Under the pieces are notes generated by a model that saw only the letters and a list, made by a program, of their open reading frames with translations, was not told the DNA's origin and searched no databases. From NCBI RefSeq assembly GCF_030929555.1, contig NZ_JAVFVT010000056.1, positions 1-37,370 on the forward strand: a DNA stretch of 37,370 nucleotides. The letters run 5' to 3'. Made by a program: the position numbers and the translations under genes. Shown here piece by piece: positions 23,225-31,162 of the stretch. Every line of letters starts with the position of its first letter. Position 1 is the first letter of the stretch. Origin of the DNA: Paenibacillus sp. LHD-117. GTDB taxonomy: Bacteria > Bacillota > Bacilli > Paenibacillales > Paenibacillaceae.

Positions 23225-23905
23225 TCACTCCATGCGTTTTTTCTGCTTCTGTACAAATTTCAGGGCATAATGAGTCCCGCAGATATAAATTCCCATTACG
23301 GTTAGGTGATCCATTACAAAGTTGATACTGGATTCATTGAAATTCCAGGATCCGAATGGATCGTATACGAAGAGTTTGGAACCTAGATTTCTTTCAAAGG
23401 AAGTCTGAACGCCATAAACGACAATGAATACTGCCATGGCGCGCAACGAAATGGTTCGGACTCGGCTTGGTGCAGTTATACCAGTCATTCTTCGCATGGC
23501 ATTGATAATCGTTCCCCAGGACATTCCGATGTGAATAGCCATGACGATAAATCCCCAATACGAGGTCATGACATGGATCTGCAAGAAAATCATGTCGTTA
23601 TTTATAGGAATAAAGGCGAAAATTTCGCGGGAAATCGGCACGGAACTGACCATCACTGCAGACATGGATACAAGGAATAACAGATTGACCGTAATACTCA
23701 GCATGCGCCGAAAATCGTAAGTTCCTTTCCGAATCGTCTTATACCACCGACGGTTTAATAGGTTATGGACAATAAAGAAAACAAGTAGAACGACTCCAAC
23801 CACTTCATGGATTAGAATTCCAGTGATCTGATAAGCCATGGCTGCAAACATAAGAAAAGTCATCGTTACATCAATGACCAGCTTGAATAACATTTTTGGA
23901 TTCAA
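23225..23905 (-). CDS. DUF4405-type membrane protein, probable cytochrome b-like haem protein
   Basis: The 226-residue product has about five transmembrane segments and several His in or near them: ILIHEVV, FFIVHNLLNRRWY, FLQIHVMTS and VMAIHIGMSW, as in the DUF4405 family, thought to be a diheme cytochrome b-type domain related to YedZ/ferric reductase-like proteins. The start is a TTG at 23903-23905 with AGGGGAA upstream. The 28-base gap to the P460 gene makes one operon, so I infer that it passes electrons between the quinone pool and the external c-type haem lipoprotein, in a direction that cannot be told. Confidence 0.75.
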   Translation of the reverse strand: MNPKMLFKLVIDVTMTFLMFAAMAYQITGILIHEVVGVVLLVFFIVHNLLNRRWYKTIRKGTYDFRRMLSITVNLLFLVSMSAVMVSSVPISREIFAFIPINNDMIFLQIHVMTSYWGFIVMAIHIGMSWGTIINAMRRMTGITAPSRVRTISLRAMAVFIVVYGVQTSFERNLGSKLFVYDPFGSWNFNESSINFVMDHLTVMGIYICGTHYALKFVQKQKKRME

Positions 23906-24085
23906 AAAGCTTCCCCTTTCTTCTACTGTCAGAGAACTTAACTTTATTTTGGATGTAAACCGAATCTGACCGTTATCTCAATCGTCTCTAATGCTTGCCT
24001 AATTCTCTCGCTGCTGCTGACGATCAGGGTATAAATGTTCTATACTTTGAACAATGATAAAACGAATCGATTCAAGGAGGATCCT

Positions 24086-25036
24086 ATGGCAGAAGACATA
24101 CAGGTTCAACAAAATGAACTCGCTAATCTGATCGAGCGTCATACGGTTCAAGACGGAGTCATTCAAACCGCTATCCCGTCCTTATTTTTTATTCGTTACT
24201 CCGACTTGACCGAGCCGGGCTACAGAGTATACAAACCATCGTACTGCTTCATTGCTCAAGGATTAAAAGAAGTTTGGCTGGCGCAGGAGCGCTTTGAGTA
24301 TGGACCCGCGGATTATCTCATCTCATCGATGAATTTGCCTGTAGTTGGCCAGGTCATTAAAGCATCCAATGATAATCCGTATTTGAGCTTAAAACTTGAG
24401 GTTACACAGAATCAGATTTTAGAGGTATTAAATGATTCGGAATTTCAAATAACGGCGAAAGAAAACGTTAAACGAGCTCTGTTTGTCGGACAAATCGAGT
24501 CTACTTTATTAGACGCAACTCTCCGATTAGTTCGTTTATTGGATAATCCCAAAGATCTGCCCTATCTCGCGCCTATTTATATAAAGGAGGTTCTGTATAG
24601 ACTTCTGCATGGTCAGTATGGCGTTGCGTTGGCCCAAATCGCATTGGAAGGAAGCAGTTCATTTCGCATTCAGGAAGGGATCGATCAAATCATTAAGAAC
24701 TTTGATAAGCCCTTACGAATTGAAGAGCTTGCAGATACGGCTAATATGGGTATATCCACGTTCCATCGAGTCTTTAAAGATGTCACCGCAATGAGCCCGA
24801 TTCAGTTCCAAAAACAAATTCGATTACAAGAGGCCCGTCGCTTATTAATATCCGAGTCTGCGGATGCCGCTGACGTTGCATTCCGCGTAGGCTATGAGAG
24901 CGCATCGCAATTTAGCCGCGAATATGCGCGGATGTTCGGTTCTCCTCCGAAAGCAGACATCAAACAAATAAAGGAGAAATACGAAGACAATACCCTGTCA
25001 ACCGACCAAATCCTTATGGGGTCTTATCTTCCATAA
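24086..25036 (+). CDS. AraC-family regulator (AraC_N, YqhC-like)
   Basis: The 316-residue protein has the AraC_N domain in the first half (KPSYCFIAQGLKEVWL, DYLISSMNLPVVGQV) and two helix-turn-helix motifs at the C-terminus (PLRIEELADTANMGISTFHR and ADAADVAFRVGYESASQFSR). The ATG at 24086 is preceded by AAGGAGG; the frame is open 17 codons upstream without a site. In E. coli the relative YqhC activates aldehyde reductases (yqhD and dkgA) in response to aldehydes, and an aldo/keto reductase lies 1.4 kb downstream here. The 3' end overlaps the convergent MFS gene by 39 bases. Confidence 0.88.
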   Translation: MAEDIQVQQNELANLIERHTVQDGVIQTAIPSLFFIRYSDLTEPGYRVYKPSYCFIAQGLKEVWLAQERFEYGPADYLISSMNLPVVGQVIKASNDNPYLSLKLEVTQNQILEVLNDSEFQITAKENVKRALFVGQIESTLLDATLRLVRLLDNPKDLPYLAPIYIKEVLYRLLHGQYGVALAQIALEGSSSFRIQEGIDQIIKNFDKPLRIEELADTANMGISTFHRVFKDVTAMSPIQFQKQIRLQEARRLLISESADAADVAFRVGYESASQFSREYARMFGSPPKADIKQIKEKYEDNTLSTDQILMGSYLP

Positions 25037-26185
25037 AATAATAAACGAGATCAACGCAATTGCCAGACATACCCAATAAACGTCGCGCAACCCTGCAAAC
25101 TGAGCAATGAGACCGCCGCCTAAATTTCCTACTAACCTTCCAATAATGGATCCGTTATAATACAGCGTAGTGGACATGCCAGGAGAGTTTGGAAGCAGCT
25201 CCGTGAAATAACTAAGTCCATTGCCCATAACAATAGCGACAAACGCTGCCTGCAGGAGCTGTGCTGCGATCAGCTGCCAGGAATCTGTAGAAACACTTAA
25301 AATGATATTGTAAATGATTGCAATAAAGCAGGCGCTGATCATCAATAAATGGTTCGATATTTTTCTGCCCAGGGCTCCTAGCGCAAACATAATGGGAATC
25401 TCCAAACCGGCGCATATACTAACAACCAATCCGACATCCGTATGCGTGCCTTGAAGCTCGTTTACAATAAACAATGGCGTGACGATTCCGTTTATGGCAT
25501 TGACCGCAAATAGAAAAGTGATGGCAATCATCGGATACCAGATCTGCCTGCGGTTGAGTGAAGTTGCGCCTGTGTCTGGTCTCTTTTTTTGAACTGCTCT
25601 TTTTTTAGGTAGAAAAAGAAATACAAGAGCTGCGATTGTAAGAAAAATGGCGGAAGTACCCAGAAAGAGTCCCTTGTATCCAACAGTTCCCAACATGATT
25701 GCCCCGAAAAGAGGTCCTACCAGGAATCCGAGCGAAACAAGCGAACGCAATATAGACATCGCAAACGTCTTGTCATCGGAGTTGCTTTCATTTGCTGAAT
25801 CCTGCGCATAGGCATAAATTTGCGGCATGGCGGCAGCTCCTATGCCTCCAAAAAAACTAACGATAATAAGCAATATCAAAAAGTGATCAAACACTAAATA
25901 TGAAACATAACCCAATGCAGATGAAACCGTGGCCAATATAATCATTAATTTCCGGTCCAACCCGCGATCCGAATGTTTACCAATGAATGAGTTCGCCACC
26001 ACGCCGCTTAATGAACTCACAGCCGTGAGAGCGCCAAAGGCTCCCGCGCTGAATCCCAAATCCTCCATACAATAAAGAGCTAAGTACGGGAGTGTAATCG
26101 AAATTCCGGTACCGACCAACAGAACGCATATGACAAATAAACGATATCCCTTGATTGCAAACAATTTATTAAGCCGTGTGTACAA
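24998..26185 (-). CDS. MFS transporter, SET-type sugar efflux family
   Basis: This 395-residue protein has twelve hydrophobic segments. SDRGLDRKLMIILATVSSALGYVSYLVF is the loop-2 motif and following helix; the short motif GKHSDRGLDRK and the overall layout resemble the SetA/SetB sugar exporters. The start is TTG at 26183-26185 with AAAGGAGG six bases upstream. An open frame extends 48 codons further up to 26329, but it includes the ribosome binding site and encodes a Cys/His/Arg-rich stretch with no membrane segment, so I reject it. It is divergent from the aldo/keto reductase and convergent with the AraC gene. Confidence 0.8.
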   Translation of the reverse strand: MYTRLNKLFAIKGYRLFVICVLLVGTGISITLPYLALYCMEDLGFSAGAFGALTAVSSLSGVVANSFIGKHSDRGLDRKLMIILATVSSALGYVSYLVFDHFLILLIIVSFFGGIGAAAMPQIYAYAQDSANESNSDDKTFAMSILRSLVSLGFLVGPLFGAIMLGTVGYKGLFLGTSAIFLTIAALVFLFLPKKRAVQKKRPDTGATSLNRRQIWYPMIAITFLFAVNAINGIVTPLFIVNELQGTHTDVGLVVSICAGLEIPIMFALGALGRKISNHLLMISACFIAIIYNIILSVSTDSWQLIAAQLLQAAFVAIVMGNGLSYFTELLPNSPGMSTTLYYNGSIIGRLVGNLGGGLIAQFAGLRDVYWVCLAIALISFIILWKIRPHKDLVG

Positions 26186-26415
26186 CTTAAGCCTCCTTTC
26201 CACGTTGCGCATATGCCTATTATGCGGCAAATGAAAAAGAGACCGATATCCCATTCTTCTCGAATGATTGCCTGATCCGCTCATCACCGCTTTTACGCAA
26301 TGACATTTGATAGGGAGAGAATTAGGCAAGCATTTGGCATGAATGTGATAACGGTCGCTTCGTCATCTGGTGCATAATAAGGATGTCAATATGAATATAA
26401 ACTGGAGGATATAAT

Positions 26416-27267
26416 ATGCAAAAAGTCATTTTGAACAATGGTGTTGAGATGCCTCTGCTCGGCTTTGGTGTTTTTCAGATCGCAGATCAAACTGAATGTG
26501 AACAAAGCGTTTATGACGCGATTATGGCAGGCTATCGGCTAATTGATACTGCTGCCTCTTATCTAAATGAAGAAGCGGTTGGGAAAGCCATCAAACGGAG
26601 CGGCGTGGCAAGAGAGGAATTGTTTATCACGACGAAGCTTTGGGTGCAGGATGCCGGTTATGAGAGCACGAAAAAAGCATTTGAAAAATCACTGGCAAGA
26701 TTGCAGTTGGATTACTTGGATTTGTATTTAATTCATCAGCCATTCGGCGATGTACACGGCTCTTGGCGCGCAATGGAGGAATTGTATCGGGAAGGCAAAG
26801 TCCGTGCGATTGGCGTTAGTAACTTTCAGCCGGATCGACTGATCGATTTGATTATTCATAATGAAGTCGTTCCTGCCGTAAACCAGGTCGAAACGCATCC
26901 TTTCAACCAGCAAATCGAAAATGCCAAATTCATGAAGGAAAACAATGTTCAGATCCAGTCCTGGGCGCCTTTTGCCGAAGGGAAAAATAACTTGTTCCAA
27001 AATGAAGTTTTAGTATCCATTGCAGAAAAGTATAATAAGTCCGTAGCTCAGGTCGTTTTACGTTGGTTGGCGCAAAGAGATGTGGTTGTCATTCCAAAGT
27101 CCGTTCGTAAAGAACGGATTGTTGAAAACTTCAATATTTTTGATTTTGAATTAATCCAAGAGGATATGGAGTCGATTGCTGCGTTAGATACGAAACAGAG
27201 CCTGTTCTTTTCGCATAACGATCCCGAAATGGTGAAATGGATCAGTACCCGCAAACTTGATATCTAA
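26416..27267 (+). CDS. aldo/keto reductase
   Basis: The 283-residue product is a full-length (beta/alpha)8 aldo/keto reductase with the catalytic tetrad D44, Y49, K74, H107 in DTAASY, TTKLW and YLIHQP, the GVSNFQPDRL strand and the NADPH-binding IPKSVRKERIVENFNIFDF near the C-terminus. It reduces aldehydes or ketones such as methylglyoxal and 2,5-diketo-gluconate-type substrates with NADPH; the closest family is the prokaryotic AKR5 group. GGAGG eight bases before the ATG sets the start. The nearby YqhC-like AraC regulator is the likely activator. A terminator follows. Confidence 0.92.
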   Translation: MQKVILNNGVEMPLLGFGVFQIADQTECEQSVYDAIMAGYRLIDTAASYLNEEAVGKAIKRSGVAREELFITTKLWVQDAGYESTKKAFEKSLARLQLDYLDLYLIHQPFGDVHGSWRAMEELYREGKVRAIGVSNFQPDRLIDLIIHNEVVPAVNQVETHPFNQQIENAKFMKENNVQIQSWAPFAEGKNNLFQNEVLVSIAEKYNKSVAQVVLRWLAQRDVVVIPKSVRKERIVENFNIFDFELIQEDMESIAALDTKQSLFFSHNDPEMVKWISTRKLDI

Positions 27268-27294
27268 CAATCGTATTTCGAAAAACAACAAACG

Positions 27295-27330
27295 AAGGAG
27301 CAGGTGCAATTAAGCAGTCTGCTCCTTTTT
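27295..27330 (+). terminator. terminator after the aldo/keto reductase
   Basis: AAGGAGCAG (27295-27303) pairs with CTGCTCCTT (27319-27327), followed by TTTCG and extended by AAACGA/CGTTT. It lies 28 bases after the stop. Confidence 0.85.
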
Positions 27331-27380
27331 CGTTTGCAGTATGTTTGTGAAGTATGGATAAGATGTTTTCTAGAAACTTT

Positions 27381-27980
27381 TTATATATTCATCATTTCAT
27401 GATCAACATATTTCATAACATTACTCGAACAATGTCGAATGTACTTGCTATCATCAAATAACTTGCTTAACATAATCCCTCCTTCAATCACCGCAATTAT
27501 GTAGCTGCAGACCTCCTCGGGATCTATATCGCTTCTGAACTCCTTATTTTGAATCCCTTCATTGATGATTTTAGTTAACTGTTCGAACAGGATTTTCATT
27601 GCATGTTGAGCTCTTTCTTTAAGTACAGGGTGTCCGTCATCGCTTTCAATCGCCGTATTTAATAACGGACAACCGCCCTCCAATACATTGCTTTCAATCA
27701 TCTCAACGTATACTTTGCATATAGCCTGCAATTTCTGTTTCGAGTCAGCGGCGACTTGCAGTTCTTTGGAAAGAAGCAATCTAATTTGTGAAAACGAATA
27801 ATCAAAAGCCGCGAGGGCAATCTCGTCCTTGTTTTCAAAATGGTTGTAAATTCCTCCCTTGCCTATCCCGCAACGATCCATAATGTCAGAAAGAGACGCC
27901 CCGATATAACCCTTTGTATTAAATAAACCGGCAGACTCGCGAATGATATGTTCTTTCGTCATTTGACCCTTCCGCATCAT
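27381..27980 (-). CDS. TetR/AcrR-family transcriptional regulator (LmrA/YxaF-like)
   Basis: The 199-residue protein has a TetR DNA-binding domain with IIRESAGLFNTKGYIGASLS and IMDRCGIGKGGIYNHFENKD, the form in which the recognition helix is GKGGIYNHF. The C-terminal half contains VLEGGCPLLNTAIESDDGHP, a Cys/Pro loop shared with the LmrA/YxaF-type regulators of Bacillus. The start (27978-27980) has GGAGG five bases upstream. It is divergent from a metallo-beta-lactamase-fold gene, with two matching operator copies in the 121-base gap. Confidence 0.88.
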   Translation of the reverse strand: MMRKGQMTKEHIIRESAGLFNTKGYIGASLSDIMDRCGIGKGGIYNHFENKDEIALAAFDYSFSQIRLLLSKELQVAADSKQKLQAICKVYVEMIESNVLEGGCPLLNTAIESDDGHPVLKERAQHAMKILFEQLTKIINEGIQNKEFRSDIDPEEVCSYIIAVIEGGIMLSKLFDDSKYIRHCSSNVMKYVDHEMMNI

Positions 27981-28003
27981 AAATACCTCCATCTCAAAAA
28001 AAA

Positions 28004-28080
28004 TACCGTTTGGTCTTAAAAAAATTATACTGCTTGCAGAATGGTAATGTCTATGTTAATTTAAAACAGACCGGTCGGTA
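28004..28080. promoter_or_regulatory. two TetR-type operators between divergent genes
   Basis: AGACC-N3-CGGTA occurs on the minus strand at 28016-28004 and on the plus strand at 28080-28068. The plus-strand copy contains the palindrome GACCGGTC. One copy faces each gene, near the expected promoter positions, so the TetR protein probably represses both itself and the metallo-beta-lactamase-fold gene. The sites resemble the LmrA/YxaF boxes of B. subtilis (TAGACC type). Confidence 0.65.
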
Positions 28081-28101
28081 CTAAAAAAAGGAGTTGTATC
28101 G

Positions 28102-28875
28102 ATGCCTATTACGATTCAACATATTCGAAATGCTACATCCATCTTAACTTTAAACGGCAAACGAATACTCGTCGATCCCATGTTAAGTGATGTAGGCGAG
28201 CTTCCGCCCGTTCCATTCACTCGTTCGCTTCGCAGAAATCCGATAACACCGCTTCCTGTCCCACTGCAATTATTTGAAGCAATGGATGCGGTAGTGTTGA
28301 CCCATCGGCATTTTGATCATTTGGACAAAAAAGCGATCTCCTTTCTTAGCAAGAGAGTCCCTATTTTTTGCCAACCGGAGGATCGAGCGTTCTTACAAAG
28401 CGCCGGTTTCCTCAACATACATGTGATTCATGATTCGTTCGAATGGTTTGGCATTCAGATGAAACGGATAAAAGGGCAGCATGCTCAAGGGATTGTTGCC
28501 AAGCTGCTCGGCCCCGTTTCCGGATTTCTATTAAGCACGCCAGCGGACGGTTCCATTTACATCGTCGGCGACTGCATTTACACTCCCGCCATAGGAGATG
28601 TATTCCGAGAAACGAAACCGGATATTGCGATCTTGAATACGCCTCGCGCACAGATGTTGTTAGGGACCATTATTACAATGACCGCCGAAGATATCGTACA
28701 TATTGCGCAATTGTCCCCAACAACGAAAATCGTAGCCGTTCATATGGATGCCATTAGCCATTGCACATTCAAACGTCAGCATCTACGAGCATTTCTGAAG
28801 GAGCATCGCCTTGAGCATGCTGCGATCGTTCCTGATGACGGTGAGATTATTTCTTTCTTGCCCCAGCAAGTATAG
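28102..28875 (+). CDS. metallo-beta-lactamase-fold protein (UlaG-like)
   Basis: The 257-residue product has the metallo-beta-lactamase motif THRHFDHLD (H68, H70, D72, H73), with Arg in the middle of the HxHxDH, and a GDC after a long strand. It has the architecture of UlaG-like hydrolases (about 250 residues, one-domain). The usual later metal ligands cannot be fixed with confidence, so the hydrolysed substrate is unknown. AAAGGAG precedes the ATG at 28102. It is the probable target of the divergent TetR repressor, and the DUF1904 gene follows 99 bases downstream. Confidence 0.85.
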   Translation: MPITIQHIRNATSILTLNGKRILVDPMLSDVGELPPVPFTRSLRRNPITPLPVPLQLFEAMDAVVLTHRHFDHLDKKAISFLSKRVPIFCQPEDRAFLQSAGFLNIHVIHDSFEWFGIQMKRIKGQHAQGIVAKLLGPVSGFLLSTPADGSIYIVGDCIYTPAIGDVFRETKPDIAILNTPRAQMLLGTIITMTAEDIVHIAQLSPTTKIVAVHMDAISHCTFKRQHLRAFLKEHRLEHAAIVPDDGEIISFLPQQV

Positions 28876-28974
28876 TTGCGATCAGAGGCGTCTCCACCGG
28901 ATTCAACCGATTTCTCCGTTATGTTATACTACTTAAAAAATATACCATTCATTTTTATGGGAGGTACTTCATTC

Positions 28975-29307
28975 ATGCCCCATCTAGTATTCCGAGGCGT
29001 CCCTGCCGAGAGGCTAAAGTCTGCGGCCGTTTCGTTGGCAGAGGAGCTTGCAGCCATATGCGATTGTGGCACCGATAACTTTACGATGAACGTTATCAAT
29101 GCGACAAGTGTATTCGGAGACGGCTCAGACGATCCTGCTTTTGCCTTTGTCGAGGTTGGCTGGTTCGATCGCGGGAAACAAGCTCGCAACCGTTTTGCCG
29201 AAGCCGTCACCCACACGGTATTGCAATTGGGGATCCCGGATGTTGAAATCGTCTTCCATGCTTATCGAGAAGACAGCTATTATATAAACGGAAAACCCGT
29301 GGAATAA
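28975..29307 (+). CDS. DUF1904-family protein (tautomerase/MIF-like fold)
   Basis: The 110-residue product begins MPHLVFRGVPAERLK, the start of the DUF1904 family, and has VEVGWFDRGKQARNRFAEAV and EIVFHAYREDSYYINGKP. The N-terminal Pro following Met is the catalytic residue in 4-oxalocrotonate tautomerases and MIF proteins, to which DUF1904 is structurally related; a function has not been shown. I chose the ATG at 28975 because GGGAGG lies at 28959-28964 and the family begins there; a longer frame starting at 28876 adds an unrelated hydrophobic stretch. Confidence 0.75.
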   Translation: MPHLVFRGVPAERLKSAAVSLAEELAAICDCGTDNFTMNVINATSVFGDGSDDPAFAFVEVGWFDRGKQARNRFAEAVTHTVLQLGIPDVEIVFHAYREDSYYINGKPVE

Positions 29308-29313
29308 AATAAA

Positions 29314-29347
29314 GCTTCGTCCCCTGCTTTACAGCAGCGGACGAAGC
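29314..29347. terminator. hairpin shared by convergent genes
   Basis: GCTTCGTCC (29314-29322) pairs with GGACGAAGC (29339-29347), with CTGCT/AGCAG pairing inside. It overlaps the stop codon of the GDSL gene (29329-29331). The minus strand has TTTATTTTATT after the stem. It ends the GDSL gene and probably also the DUF1904 transcript. Confidence 0.75.
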
Positions 29348-30024
29348 GCTTCTGCCCATCGCCGGTACCCTTGTTCGGACAAATGGCAGAAATCCGGCGC
29401 CGTTTGCGCGGACAACGTACCATCCGTTTCCAATAACCGAGGACCTATATCGACGAACCGATAATGGCGTTCTTTCGCAATTTCCGTATAACGAACATTA
29501 ATCTGTTGGATCAGCTCTCGACGAGGATGATCCAGATGTTGTTCCCGCGGAAGGACGGCCATGACGATGATTTGCGCTTGCGGAGCCAACGTTTCTACCC
29601 TGTCGCAAATCGCCTTCAGCCCTTCCGCGATCTCCTCCGCCCCATTCGCCCGAGCGTTCTCGGTTTCGCTCGTATTGTTGGTGCCGATCATGATAACGAC
29701 GGTTCGCGGGGAAAGCTCCTTCATCTCGCCGTGATCAAGCCGCCAGAGCACATTTTGCGTGCGGTCCCATCCGAATCCTAAATTCAGCACCCGATAAGGG
29801 GCAAAAACCGCGTTCCACGAATCGGTCGCCACTTGAATCCCGTTCGTGCGAGGCTCGCCGCCCCAGAAATGAGTGATGGAATCGCCGATTAATACGATCT
29901 CGGGATTGATCGCTGCCTGCTCCCGAAGCACCTGTTCATGCCGCTCCCACCAGTCATAACAATCCTCTTCCAGCTTGGGGACCGGTATGGTCGCCGTATT
30001 GATCGTTTCGTTCGAGTGTTTCAT
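29329..30024 (-). CDS. SGNH/GDSL-family hydrolase (PAF-acetylhydrolase-like)
   Basis: The 231-residue product is an SGNH hydrolase: block I GDSITHFWGG (catalytic Ser), block II with LNLGFGWDRTQNVLWRL (Gly), block III VVIMIGTNNTSE (Asn) and block V DFCHLSEQGYRRWAEAL (Asp and His). There is no signal peptide, so it acts inside the cell as an esterase or acetylhydrolase. The long N-terminal EEDCYDWWERHEQVLREQAA before the GDS motif is typical of the family acting on acetylated phospholipids or sugars. The ATG is preceded by GGAGG at 11 bases. Confidence 0.87.
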   Translation of the reverse strand: MKHSNETINTATIPVPKLEEDCYDWWERHEQVLREQAAINPEIVLIGDSITHFWGGEPRTNGIQVATDSWNAVFAPYRVLNLGFGWDRTQNVLWRLDHGEMKELSPRTVVIMIGTNNTSETENARANGAEEIAEGLKAICDRVETLAPQAQIIVMAVLPREQHLDHPRRELIQQINVRYTEIAKERHYRFVDIGPRLLETDGTLSAQTAPDFCHLSEQGYRRWAEALRPLL

Positions 30025-30089
30025 CGTCCGAAGACCTCCGAGTCAAAGATTTGCACTGCTGCATCGACGCCTAGGGCGCCAAAAAGGTT

Positions 30090-30398
30090 TTACCCTTCTG
30101 TCACGTCCGCCCTTAATTCGCTCGCAACTTCAATCATTTTGGGGATCACCGCTTCATTGGTAATGGCTACGTATAGATCGCCCATATAATGCCGGAATGG
30201 AATCTTTAGGTCGCCGTAGCTCCACATAAAGAAATCTCCGTCGATGGTCATCGTACTGCCAGGCCCCGTCACGGTAAATGACGTTGCGTATTCAAAATCG
30301 GGCTTGGATGCAAAATAGTGTTTGCACTCATCCAACGAAATGTTTTTCTCCGAAATATCCTCTTGAAACTCCCTTGTTAATCGATAACGTTGACTCAT
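30090..30398 (-). CDS. small protein of unknown function
   Basis: The 102-residue product is soluble, with a predicted alpha/beta pattern (TSFTVTGPGSTMTIDGDFFMWSYGD then HYMGDLYVAITNEAVIPKMI). Its start ATGA overlaps the stop of the gene upstream by four bases, so it is translated in concert with the AlkZ-related gene. I do not recognise a family. Confidence 0.65.
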   Translation of the reverse strand: MSQRYRLTREFQEDISEKNISLDECKHYFASKPDFEYATSFTVTGPGSTMTIDGDFFMWSYGDLKIPFRHYMGDLYVAITNEAVIPKMIEVASELRADVTEG

Positions 30399-31063
30399 TG
30401 CAAAGCCTCCAGTTTCAACTTTTTAGAAAAAAACGCCAAAGCTTTTTCCGAACAGGTTCGAGCTAATTCCGTCCGCAACAACGATTTGGCATCCTCGACG
30501 GACATTTCGCCGTTACCATTAATCGCCGAACGGAGCCAAATGTCCGACGGCTCGTAACACATGCTGTTCCATCCCGAATCATTTTCGCTTGCTTTTGCCC
30601 CGGTGATGACGACATCTCCGCTATTTTGAAGTTCGACTAGCGCTTTTTCATACTCTTTTTTATCTTCTTTGGCTTGCAGACCGGTCGTCTCGCGCAAACT
30701 TCGCGAATCGAGATTACCATGCTCCGTCAACACCTGATAGATATGACGGGCGGTTCTAGAAAGTTGACCATCCGCATAACGTGCTTCCACCGTTTTGTTG
30801 CGGGTAAGGATCGTTTTGACCATGGGGAATTGATCTTTATAGATGAAACACGCTTTATCCCCGAAAAATTTGCCATAAGCAGCAATACCGTCTTGAACGA
30901 TTCTTACCCGCCATTGCCACGGGTCGGTATCGGCTCCGGTGTGCCAAAGCGTTTCGGCCGTTACCGCCGTCAGGGATGGATAGTCGGGAACAAAACCGGA
31001 AAAAGGAAAAATCTTATATTGCCCAACTAATTCTACGAACTCCTTGTAATCAGATACTTCCAT
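30395..31063 (-). CDS. AlkZ-related winged-helix protein
   Basis: The 222-residue product contains DTDPWQWRVRIVQDGIAAYG, FFGDKACFIYKDQFPMVKTI and a region of winged-helix character (YQVLTEHGNLDSRSLRETTG) followed by LQNSGDVVITGAK. This layout fits the small AlkZ-related proteins that share the winged-helix region of AlkZ/YcaQ DNA glycosylases. I do not see the catalytic QxQ motif of AlkZ, so glycosylase activity is doubtful. The ATG at 31061-31063 is preceded by AGGGG; a TTG nine bases upstream overlaps that site. Overlaps the next gene by four bases. Confidence 0.65.
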   Translation of the reverse strand: MEVSDYKEFVELVGQYKIFPFSGFVPDYPSLTAVTAETLWHTGADTDPWQWRVRIVQDGIAAYGKFFGDKACFIYKDQFPMVKTILTRNKTVEARYADGQLSRTARHIYQVLTEHGNLDSRSLRETTGLQAKEDKKEYEKALVELQNSGDVVITGAKASENDSGWNSMCYEPSDIWLRSAINGNGEMSVEDAKSLLRTELARTCSEKALAFFSKKLKLEALQ

Positions 31064-31138
31064 TGTCGGCAACCCCTTTCTTCACTGCTTTATTATTGCT
31101 GTTAATTCTCTAATCGCTTGGCATTCTCCTGCCCGCAA

Positions 31139-31162
31139 CAATGCTCATTACAATGCTCATTA
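31139..31162. repeat. 12-bp tandem duplication at the end of the FAD oxidoreductase gene
   Basis: CAATGCTCATTA occurs twice in direct tandem (31139-31150 and 31151-31162). The second copy contains the stop codon of the gene (TAA at 31160-31162 on the minus strand), so the duplication repeats the stop just downstream. It looks like a slippage product without coding effect. Confidence 0.7.

Noticed and set aside
26186..26329. N-terminal extension of the SET-type MFS gene
   Set aside because: The extension contains the ribosome binding site of the TTG start and encodes a Cys/His/Arg-rich sequence without homology to MFS N-termini.
28876..28974. N-terminal extension of the DUF1904 gene
   Set aside because: The DUF1904 family begins with Met-Pro at 28975, where a good ribosome binding site is present; the extension adds an unrelated hydrophobic stretch.
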